11,642 nucleotides of DNA from Firm-04 sp964479595 (GTDB lineage: Bacteria; Bacillota; Clostridia; Oscillospirales; Ruminococcaceae). The stretch covers positions 1-11,642 of the forward strand of contig CAYZMU010000036.1 of the NCBI GenBank assembly GCA_964479595.1, in the 5' to 3' direction. Made by a program: the position numbers and the translations under genes. Positions 5,533-11,642 of this stretch are shown piece by piece (the first letter of the stretch is position 1; each line of letters begins with the position of its first letter). The notes under the pieces are model-generated. The model searched no databases. It worked only from the letters and a program-made list of their open reading frames with translations, and had not been told where the DNA came from.

Positions 5533-5635
5533 GTATTCGGAACGGGAAACCGCCATCCGGTGCGGCCCCCGCGCGGACCGAGAATCGCGTCAGCCCGCCG
5601 ACGTCAAGCGGACCGGAATTCTCTTTTGTGTCTCC

Positions 5636-5664
5636 ATTATATCACAGCCCCGCGAAGATGTCAA
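5636..5664 (-). promoter_or_regulatory. Perfect-consensus promoter of the pilin genes
   Basis: Read on the minus strand, TTGACA (5664-5659) and TATAAT (5641-5636) are 17 bp apart with an extended -10 TGA before the -10 box. It is the strongest promoter in the window by consensus and fits high output of a major pilin. Confidence 0.93.
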
Positions 5665-5752
5665 GCACTTTTCGGAATTGTGAACAAACTTTTACGGAAT
5701 TTAGATTTTTCCGCGAATTTTGCGTGCCGTTTTCGGCGTTTTGCACAAAAAC

Positions 5753-5770
5753 GGTTACCAAATTGTAACC
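5753..5770. promoter_or_regulatory. Inverted repeat in the divergent pilin/sel1 control region
   Basis: GGTTAC (5753-5758) and GTAACC (5765-5770) are exact inverted half-sites around CAAATT. It lies 26 bp upstream of the -35 box at 5796 and about 89 bp upstream of the pilin -35 box. It could be an operator for a dimeric regulator; I do not recognise which. Confidence 0.4.
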
Positions 5771-5795
5771 ATCACGCCCCTCGCAGGCGCCTCGC

Positions 5796-5824
5796 TTGAC
5801 AAAAACGGCGTTTGGGAGTATACT
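5796..5824 (+). promoter_or_regulatory. Promoter of the sel1-typA-capA operon
   Basis: A perfect TTGACA (5796-5801) and TATACT (5819-5824) are separated by 17 bp. The start would lie near 5831, leaving a leader of about 27 nt. Confidence 0.9.
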
Positions 5825-5857
5825 GAAAGTAGTATCGGAAAACGGGGAGGACAGGCT

Positions 5858-6619
5858 ATGCAGATTTCCTACTTGCCGGCGGTCGGGATTGCGTTTACGC
5901 CAAAAGACGGCGGCGAAAAGGTCATGATTTTCCGCCCGTACAGCGCGTTTTCGCCCGAGGAGCTTTCCAAGCACGCGGATGAGGATTCCGACAGGGGCGC
6001 GCTCAGCGAGCTGGCGGAGCGGTATTATTTCGGGCTGGGCGTCCCAAAGGATTATGAGAAGGCGTACACTTACGCGCTGCGCGCCGCCGGAATGGACGTC
6101 CCCGACGCGATGTTTCTGCTCGCGGAATGCTATCGCGAGGGGCATTTTGTGGAACAGGATTACGAGAAATATTTTGACTGGGTTTCCCGCGCCGCGGAGC
6201 ACGGTTCGTGGATGGCGATGTTCAATCTCTCCGCCGCCTACAGAGAAGGCCCGAAAGCCTACGGCGGCGCCGGCCCCGCCATTGACCATACCCAGTCGTT
6301 TGCGTGGAGCATGGAGGCGGAGCGGACCATCCGCGCCTACTGGGATTACTATAACCGCCCCAATTTTACGGATTTCGGCGAGATAAAGCTGCGGCTGCTG
6401 AACGCCTATTCGCGCGTCTGCAGGCAGATTTCCGCGCACTACAGCGCCGGCATGGGGGTCAGACGCGATCTGAACCGGGCGCTCGCGTGGCTTGAGCGCG
6501 GAAAGCGTTTTTATCAGAACGCCACGGGGAAGATGGAGACGCCGGAATTTGACAAGGATATCGAACAAATGAAAGCGCGGATTCACAAGGACGAGGCGCG
6601 CGGGACAAAGAGGAGCTGA
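5858..6619 (+). CDS. Sel1-repeat (SEL1-like TPR) protein
   Basis: A 253-aa protein built of Sel1-like helical repeats, the short TPR-related units that make protein-binding surfaces. Repeats are seen at about 47-77 (ALSELAERYYFGLGV then DYEKAYTYALRAA), 81-116 (DAMFLLAECYREG then YEKYFDWVSRAAEHG), 117-160 (AMFNLSAAYREG, with an irregular insert) and 196-226 (ISAHYSAGMGVRRDLNRAL). No signal peptide or membrane helix is evident, so it is probably cytoplasmic. The ATG at 5858 is set by GGGGAGG (5844-5850), 7 nt upstream; a longer frame starting near 5720 would run through the promoter. The typA ATG follows 11 nt after its stop, so the two are surely co-transcribed. The binding partner is unknown. 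Confidence 0.85.
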   Translation: MQISYLPAVGIAFTPKDGGEKVMIFRPYSAFSPEELSKHADEDSDRGALSELAERYYFGLGVPKDYEKAYTYALRAAGMDVPDAMFLLAECYREGHFVEQDYEKYFDWVSRAAEHGSWMAMFNLSAAYREGPKAYGGAGPAIDHTQSFAWSMEAERTIRAYWDYYNRPNFTDFGEIKLRLLNAYSRVCRQISAHYSAGMGVRRDLNRALAWLERGKRFYQNATGKMETPEFDKDIEQMKARIHKDEARGTKRS

Positions 6620-6630
6620 AAACAAGGGAA

Positions 6631-8451
6631 ATGGTTCGGAAGGATTTGCGCAATATCGCCATTATCGCGCACGTGGACCACGGCAAGACCACGCTGGTGG
6701 ACGAGATGCTCAAGCAGAGCGGGGCTTTCCGGGAGAATCAGAGCGTCGCGGAGCGGGTGATGGATTCGGGGGCGCTCGAGCGCGAGCGGGGGATTACGAT
6801 TCTCGCGAAGAACACCTCCGTGATGTACGAGGGCGTGAAGATCAATATCATTGACACGCCCGGGCACGCGGATTTCTCGGGGGAAGTGGAGCGCGTGCTC
6901 AACATGGTGGACGGCGTGCTGCTGCTCGTGGACGCGGCGGAAGGGCCCATGCCGCAGACGCGGTTCGTGCTTTCCAAGGCGCTGGAGATGGGGCAGAAGA
7001 TTATTATCGTCGTAAACAAAATCGACCGCCCCGACGCCAGACCCGATGAAATCGGCGACGAGGTGCTGGAGCTGCTGATTGATCTGGACGCGAGCGAGGA
7101 GCAGCTGGAAAGCCCCATTCTGTTCTGTTCGGGGCGCGCGGGGACGGCGTCGCTTTCGCAGTACGAGGAAGGGCAGGACTTAAAGCCGCTCTTTGACACG
7201 ATCTTAAACTATATCGAGCCGCCCCAAGGCGACCCGGACGCGCCCATGCAGATGCTGATTTCCTCGATTGATTATAATGACTATGTCGGCAGAATCGGCA
7301 TCGGGCGGATTATCCGCGGCACGGCGCGGGCGGGCGAACAGGTGCAGGTCGGCAACTACCACAGCGAGGAAAAGCCCGTGACGGCAAAGCTTGTGTCCCT
7401 GCTGCAGATAGAACAGCTCGAGCGCGTCCCGGCGCAGTCGGCGACCGTGGGGGATATCGTCTGGGTTTCGGGTATTGAGCGTATCACCATCGGCGACACC
7501 CTCTGCGAGGCGGGGTCGTTTGAGCCGGTACCCTTCACCAAAATCAGCGAACCCACCGTGGAGATGACCTTTTCCGTCAACGACAGCCCCTTCGCGGGGC
7601 GCGAGGGCAAGTTCGTTACGTCCCGGCAGCTGCGCGACCGCCTCTACAGGGAACTTCTGCGCGATGTGTCGCTGCGCGTCACGGATACGGACAGCACGGA
7701 CGCCTTTCTGGTCGCGGGGCGCGGGGAGATGCACCTCTCTATTCTGATTGAGACCATGCGCAGGGAGGGCTATGAGCTCGCCGTTTCGCCGCCGCGCGTG
7801 CTGTTCAGAGAGGAAAACGGCAAGCGCTGCGAGCCCGTGGAGCGGCTGGTGATTGACGTGCCCGAGGGCGCGGTCGGGGCGGTGATGGAGAATCTCGGCC
7901 GCAGGAAGGCGGAGCTTCAGGAGATGCGCCCGCAGGGGAGCAGAATGCGGCTGGAGTTTCTGATTCCGTCGAGAGGGCTTTTCGGCTACAAGACAGAATT
8001 TTTAACCGAAACCAAGGGCGAGGGCGTGATGTCCTCGGTTTTTGAGCGCTACGAACCCTACAAGGGGGAGATTCCGAGGCGGTCCTCCGGGTCTCTGATT
8101 TCCTACGAGACCGGGGAAGCGGTCACCTACGGGCTCTATAACGCGCAGGAACGCGGCGCGCTGTTTCTGGGGGCGGGCACGCAGGTCTACGAGGGCATGG
8201 TGGTCGGCTGCTCGCCGAAATCCGACGACATTGTCGTGAATGTGTGCAAGAAAAAGCACCTGACCAACACCAGAGCCTCCGGGAGCGACGACGCGCTGCG
8301 GCTGACACCGCCCAGAGATATGAGCCTTGAGGACTGTCTGGAGTATCTGGCGGACGACGAACTGCTCGAGGTCACGCCGCAAAGCCTGCGGATTCGCAAG
8401 CGCATTCTCGACAACAACCAGCGCATGAAGCAGAAATTCAAGAAAACTTGA
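6631..8451 (+). CDS. typA: Translational GTPase TypA/BipA
   Basis: A full-length (606 aa) ribosome-associated GTPase of the EF-G-like family, involved in 50S assembly and stress or cold adaptation. All G motifs are present: G1 AHVDHGKT (13-20), G2 around RERGIT (51-56), G3 DTPGH (75-79), G4 NKID (129-132) and G5 near SGRAG (157-161). A beta-barrel domain II, EF-G-like domains III and V and the TypA-specific C-terminal region follow, ending in the basic tail KQKFKKT. The start follows the Sel1-repeat gene by 11 nt. The nearest purine run, AAGGG (6624-6628), is only 2 nt from the ATG, and GAGGAG (6610-6615) is 15 nt away, so the ribosome site is unusual and translation may be coupled to the upstream gene. 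The capA-like gene starts 19 nt after its stop. Confidence 0.97.
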   Translation: MVRKDLRNIAIIAHVDHGKTTLVDEMLKQSGAFRENQSVAERVMDSGALERERGITILAKNTSVMYEGVKINIIDTPGHADFSGEVERVLNMVDGVLLLVDAAEGPMPQTRFVLSKALEMGQKIIIVVNKIDRPDARPDEIGDEVLELLIDLDASEEQLESPILFCSGRAGTASLSQYEEGQDLKPLFDTILNYIEPPQGDPDAPMQMLISSIDYNDYVGRIGIGRIIRGTARAGEQVQVGNYHSEEKPVTAKLVSLLQIEQLERVPAQSATVGDIVWVSGIERITIGDTLCEAGSFEPVPFTKISEPTVEMTFSVNDSPFAGREGKFVTSRQLRDRLYRELLRDVSLRVTDTDSTDAFLVAGRGEMHLSILIETMRREGYELAVSPPRVLFREENGKRCEPVERLVIDVPEGAVGAVMENLGRRKAELQEMRPQGSRMRLEFLIPSRGLFGYKTEFLTETKGEGVMSSVFERYEPYKGEIPRRSSGSLISYETGEAVTYGLYNAQERGALFLGAGTQVYEGMVVGCSPKSDDIVVNVCKKKHLTNTRASGSDDALRLTPPRDMSLEDCLEYLADDELLEVTPQSLRIRKRILDNNQRMKQKFKKT

Positions 8452-8470
8452 GTGAAAGGGGCCTTGGCAG

Positions 8471-9739
8471 ATGGCGCACGCGGCGAGAGCGGGAGTTTTG
8501 GCGCTTACGGCGGCGTTCGCGGCGGCTTTGAGCGGCTGCGGGGGCTTTGAGGACATCGCTGACGAGGGCAGCTCGCGCTATGTGGCGACTTTTCCCACGC
8601 AGACCACCGTCGTCACGACCACCGAGCCGCCCCCGCCGCAGGATCTCACCGCGCACATTCTCGCGGTCGGGGACGATCTGGTGCAGACGGGCGTTTACCG
8701 CGCGGCGCAGGCTTGGTCCGCGGACGGCACCTACGATTTCACCAAGACTTATGAGCACGTGAAACCGCTCATTCAGGCGGCGGACCTGGCGTTTATCAAT
8801 CAGGAGACGCTCATCTGCGGCGGCGACTACGAAATCAGCGGCTCGAACTTCAATTTCAACTCGCCCCCGCAGCTCGGCGACGCGCTCGTGGACGCGGGGT
8901 TTGATGTTTTTACCATCGCGAACAACCATATGCTCGACAAGCGCATTGACGGGCTGGAATCCTCCATGAACTACTGGGATTCGATGGAGCGCGAGCACGG
9001 CATTCTCACAGTCGGGGCGTACCGCGACGCGGCGGATCAGGAGCAGATTCGCGTGCGGGAGGTAAACGGCATCAAAATCGCGATTCTGGCGTACACCGAG
9101 ACGCTCAACGGCTATCAGATTCCCTCAGATTCGCCGATTCGGGTCGGCATGACCGCGGACGAGGCGCTCATGGAGCGGCAGATTCGGCAGGCGAAAACGC
9201 TCGCGGACGCGGTGATTGTCGCGGCGCACTGGGGCAGCGAGGACACCCACACCGTGCGCGACGATGTGCGGGCGCTGGCGGCGAAGATGGTCGGCTGGGG
9301 CGCGGACGTCATTCTGGGCTCGCACCCGCACACGGCGCAGACGATGGAGTATCTGACGCGCCCGGACGGCAGCAAAGGCTTCGTCTACTATTCGCTGGGC
9401 AATTTCGTCTCCGCGCAGACGGACAATTTCAACGTCGTGGGCGAGATGGGCGAGTTTGATCTTATAAAGGACGGCGTGACGGGGCAGGTCCGGCTGGAGA
9501 ACGTCACCTGTATGCCCGTGATTACGCATTATGACGACGGGCGGTTCACGAATCTGCGCGTTTATCCTTATGACGAATATACCCCGGAGCTGGCGGCGGG
9601 GCATGGTCTTCCCTACGCGCCGCTCGGTTACGCAAAAGCATTTAACATGGACGTCGTCAACGGCATTGTGGAGGCGAATATCCCACAGGAATTCAGAAAG
9701 CTTGCGCGGACCGTTCCCGCCACCTCGGCGGTGTCCTGA
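8471..9739 (+). CDS. CapA family lipoprotein (putative metallophosphatase)
   Basis: A 422-aa exported protein. The N-terminus has a hydrophobic stretch ending in the lipobox LSGC, so Cys23 is the likely lipidation and anchoring site, followed by a Thr/Pro-rich spacer (about 40-58). The CapA/PgsA calcineurin-like fold shows the metal-site motifs AVGDD (65-69), NQETL (110-114), ANNH (150-153), AHWGSE (252-257), GSHPH (283-287) and SLGNF (308-312). In Bacillus, CapA/PgsA serves poly-gamma-glutamate synthesis or export, but no capB or capC partner is present, so a general cell-surface phosphatase role is the safer reading. The ATG at 8471 follows GAAAGGGG (8454-8461) by 9 nt. It closes the sel1-typA operon; no convincing terminator was seen before the next promoter. 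Confidence 0.9.
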   Translation: MAHAARAGVLALTAAFAAALSGCGGFEDIADEGSSRYVATFPTQTTVVTTTEPPPPQDLTAHILAVGDDLVQTGVYRAAQAWSADGTYDFTKTYEHVKPLIQAADLAFINQETLICGGDYEISGSNFNFNSPPQLGDALVDAGFDVFTIANNHMLDKRIDGLESSMNYWDSMEREHGILTVGAYRDAADQEQIRVREVNGIKIAILAYTETLNGYQIPSDSPIRVGMTADEALMERQIRQAKTLADAVIVAAHWGSEDTHTVRDDVRALAAKMVGWGADVILGSHPHTAQTMEYLTRPDGSKGFVYYSLGNFVSAQTDNFNVVGEMGEFDLIKDGVTGQVRLENVTCMPVITHYDDGRFTNLRVYPYDEYTPELAAGHGLPYAPLGYAKAFNMDVVNGIVEANIPQEFRKLARTVPATSAVS

Positions 9740-9818
9740 GCAGCAACGAAAAATTCGGCGATTTGCACAAGAAATCCCCTCGCGATTTATGAATAATCAC
9801 AAAAACTTGACGCGGGTC

Positions 9819-9847
9819 TTGACTTTATACGGCGGCATAATTATAAT
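9819..9847 (+). promoter_or_regulatory. Promoter of the cohesin-dockerin gene
   Basis: TTGACT (9819-9824) and a perfect TATAAT (9842-9847) are separated by 17 bp. An overlapping TTGACG lies 13 bp upstream but does not fit the spacing. The start would be near 9854. Confidence 0.85.
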
Positions 9848-9854
9848 AGAAATA

Positions 9855-10100
9855 AGGCTTATTGTCGGCTGGCGCGGATTTTATGTCAGCTGCGGCCGCC
9901 CGCTGTTCCGGATTGGCGCGGGGGTTCGCGGCGTTTTTGAGGATTTGCGGCAGCATGGCAGGCGGCGTGGCGTTTGGGGGGCGACGGTTTCAGTTCCGGG
10001 TCTTTCGTAATTTTCCAAACGAAAAGAGAGACGCTGCTGTCTGAGTCCGCGGGCGCGCGAATCAGCACGCGAGCCGCAAGCGGGCGGATTCCAGAAAAAA
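9855..10100 (+). other. Long untranslated leader of the cohesin-dockerin gene
   Basis: About 250 nt separate the predicted start from the ribosome binding site and hold no credible gene. Short inverted repeats occur, for example CAGC/GCTG around 9888-9904, CGCG/CGCG near 9917-9932 followed by GCGTTTTTG, and TCCGC/GCGGA spanning about 10050-10090. This could be a regulatory leader, but I cannot match it to a known riboswitch. Confidence 0.4.
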
Positions 10101-10111
10101 GGAGGAAATGA

Positions 10112-10954
10112 ATGAAGGCGCGAAGGGCGGTCGGCGCGATGCTGGCCTGCGCCGTGCTTTTTTGCCCTTGCGGGGGTGCTTTGAGGGGCGCCTGCGCGGA
10201 CGGCGAAGGGAGCGAGGGGAGCGAGGGAGCCGAAGGAAAGGTGCGCATCGCTGTGCAGACAGTGGTGACACCCGCTCAGGAAAGCCGTTTCGACGCGGTG
10301 ATAAGCCTTGAGGAGCTGCCCGAAGGGGGCATCAGCGCGGTGGAGTTTGCCGTGGCGTATGACGCCGCCGTTTTAAGCATCCACGATGTAGAACTGCTGT
10401 ATGACACGGGCGCGGACGAGGCGGAAGCCTTGGTGAATCCTGACCTTGCAGGGAGTGTTTTCTCGTATGAGGACACGGGGGGCGAGATTCGGATTCGCTG
10501 GGCGACGGCGCTTGTCAGTCCGGAATACTGGCTCAGGGAAACGCGCGCGTTTCTGTGTGTGCACGGGGAATTTTCCTCTGACGCTGCTGCGGGAGCCATG
10601 AGCGCTTTGGAAGTGGTGCCTTACGGCTCCAACCAAGAGGCGGTTGTGGCGGGGCGGCTGGACGAAGAGGGCAATATCCGCAGTTTTGCCACAGAGGCGC
10701 AAAGCGGCTCGGTCAGGCGGTCCGTTGACGAGACCGGTGCGACCATGTACGGGGACACGGATTTCGACGGCGCGCGTTCCGTGGCGGACGCGGTGCTTCT
10801 GCAGCGTGTGATTGCTGAGGAGGAAGCCCTCAGCGCCGCAGCATACGCAAACGCAGACTGCGCGTTTGACGGTGAGCTCACCATTGCTGATGTGACGCTT
10901 TTGCTCTCGGTCCTTTCGGAAAAAGCGGGGGCGGAGGCGCTCGGAGCGCACTGA
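10112..10954 (+). CDS. Cohesin-dockerin adaptor scaffoldin (ScaC-like)
   Basis: A 280-aa secreted protein. Residues 1-29 form a signal peptide (MKARR, hydrophobic core, GACA). A single cohesin-like beta-sandwich (about 44-185) shows the typical GGISAVEFAVAYDAAVLSI stretch and later EIRIRWATAL. After a short linker comes a C-terminal dockerin (about 212-270) with loop one D215, D217, D219, D226, and loop two D249, A251, D253, D260, in which Ala replaces the usual acidic or Asn residue at position 3. One cohesin plus one dockerin is the plan of ScaC, the adaptor that changes binding specificity on the Ruminococcus flavefaciens cellulosome, and the length is similar. GGAGG (10101-10105) lies 6 nt before the ATG at 10112; the out-of-frame ATG at 10108 is too close to it. 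The truncated gene 170 nt downstream is probably in the same operon. Confidence 0.82.
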   Translation: MKARRAVGAMLACAVLFCPCGGALRGACADGEGSEGSEGAEGKVRIAVQTVVTPAQESRFDAVISLEELPEGGISAVEFAVAYDAAVLSIHDVELLYDTGADEAEALVNPDLAGSVFSYEDTGGEIRIRWATALVSPEYWLRETRAFLCVHGEFSSDAAAGAMSALEVVPYGSNQEAVVAGRLDEEGNIRSFATEAQSGSVRRSVDETGATMYGDTDFDGARSVADAVLLQRVIAEEEALSAAAYANADCAFDGELTIADVTLLLSVLSEKAGAEALGAH

Positions 10955-11001
10955 AATGTCCGCTGTTTCGGCGGCGGCGCGCGTATCACTGCACATTCGG
11001 C

Positions 11002-11045
11002 GGGCAGCGGCTTTGCTCTGAGGGGGTTTCCCTGAGGGGCTGCCC
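11002..11045 (+). other. Intergenic hairpin between the two scaffoldin-region genes
   Basis: GGGCAGC (11002-11008) pairs with GCTGCCC (11039-11045) and encloses a smaller AGGG/CCCT hairpin. No T-run follows, so it is not a standard terminator. No promoter is visible in 10955-11124, so it may be a processing or stabilising element within one mRNA. Confidence 0.45.
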
Positions 11046-11124
11046 AGAGACAAACAAATACGGGCTTCGGACGCGCTGAGCCGCGGCGGTTTCATTTCCC
11101 GGAGCCGGAAAGGAACAGGTTGTC

Positions 11125-11642
11125 ATGAAGAAATTCATCTCCGCACTTGCGTCGCTCACAGCGGCGGTGACGGCGATGAGCAGCATGCTTGCGCTGACCA
11201 CGGAAGCGGCGGTCAATGGCGATGTTGACACGACCATCATTGAGTTCGCGACCGTGGACGAGTCGGGGAACCGCATTCATGAGATTCACGTAAAACCCGG
11301 GGCGACAGTACCGGTAGACATTTACGTTCCCCAGTCGTGCGGCGTTTTTCAGCTCTTCTTCCACATGTCCATCAACGGCGAGGAAACGTTCAACGACGTG
11401 GACGGCATTCTCAAGTACGGTGTGCATGAGCCCTATGAATGGCGATATCCGGGCTATCCAAACGCGCAGTACTTAGACGAAGTCCACAACAAGCCCTACA
11501 ACGCGGGCACACGCTGGGAGACCACGGAAGGCTATATGTACAGCAACTACGGCATCAAGATCAAGAACGAAAAGTACAGCGAGCCTTACTGCTTTGACGC
11601 GGGCCAGACCAGCGCGGGTGTCGCGGGCAATTCCCACGGCGC
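11125..11642 (+). CDS. Secreted protein, possible scaffoldin component (3' end beyond window)
   Basis: The frame stays open for 172 codons to the window edge, so the protein is truncated by the window, not broken. Residues 1-29 look like a signal peptide (MKKF, a hydrophobic Ala/Leu core, TTEAA). The mature start holds short beta-strand-like segments (TTIIEFATVDESG, VKPGATVPVDIYVP, GVFQLFFHMSI) resembling the opening strands of a cohesin-type or other beta-sandwich module, then an aromatic-rich region (EPYEWRYPGYPNAQY, EGYMYSNYGIKI). This is not a clear cohesin match. In the R. flavefaciens sca cluster scaC is followed by scaA, and position suggests a scaffoldin or cellulosome-linked surface protein. 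AAAGGA (11109-11114) precedes the ATG by 10 nt. Function is unassigned from sequence alone. Confidence 0.7.
   Translation, partial: MKKFISALASLTAAVTAMSSMLALTTEAAVNGDVDTTIIEFATVDESGNRIHEIHVKPGATVPVDIYVPQSCGVFQLFFHMSINGEETFNDVDGILKYGVHEPYEWRYPGYPNAQYLDEVHNKPYNAGTRWETTEGYMYSNYGIKIKNEKYSEPYCFDAGQTSAGVAGNSHG

Noticed and set aside
9862..10044. 60-codon leader-peptide candidate beginning with TTG
   Set aside because: No ribosome binding site, and its sequence is Ala/Gly/Arg-rich without the repeated regulatory codons expected of an attenuator peptide.
1..11642. CRISPR arrays, insertion sequences, integrases or prophage genes
   Set aside because: No regularly spaced repeats, transposase motifs, terminal repeats or phage genes were seen on either strand.

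Overview
The window looks like chromosomal DNA of a GC-rich, plant-fibre-degrading Clostridia member close to Ruminococcus (Oscillospiraceae). It encodes a secreted GH5 cellulase with a C-terminal dockerin, a cohesin-dockerin adaptor, a further secreted protein start beside that adaptor, and tandem type IV pilin genes. Strong purine-rich ribosome binding sites and SigA-type promoters with 17-bp spacers also fit a Gram-positive. A run of exactly 100 N marks a draft or scaffolded assembly. Identification is by motif reading only; no database search was possible.

Layout. (1) Positions 1-1060: a tRNA-Gln(UUG) with its own promoter and a bidirectional terminator, then about 800 bases with no credible protein gene. 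A strong minus-strand promoter at 949-977 points across this stretch toward the same terminator, and the stretch is full of inverted repeats, so it reads as a large structured non-coding RNA. (2) 1027-2800: a DUF1292 protein gene, a second probable non-coding RNA of about 200 nt with its own promoter and terminator (6S-like by size and context, not proven), and an sseB-family gene. (3) 2818-4590: the GH5-dockerin cellulase, convergent with (4) 4660-5494: two tandem type IV pilin genes on the minus strand, split by the assembly gap and headed by a perfect-consensus promoter. (5) 5796-9739: a plus-strand operon of a Sel1-repeat protein, the translational GTPase TypA/BipA and a CapA-family lipoprotein. 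(6) 9819-11642: a promoter, a leader of about 260 nt, a cohesin-dockerin adaptor resembling ScaC, and a truncated secreted protein that may be the next scaffoldin gene.

How the parts fit: the cellulase can dock through its dockerin onto a cohesin scaffold, the cohesin-dockerin protein can act as an adaptor within that scaffold, and the pilins could help the cell hold on to fibre, as shown for Pil proteins in Ruminococcus albus. The translation-related genes (tRNA-Gln, TypA) and small regulators are ordinary core-genome neighbours. The features most worth follow-up are the large minus-strand RNA and the scaffoldin cluster that runs off the right edge.
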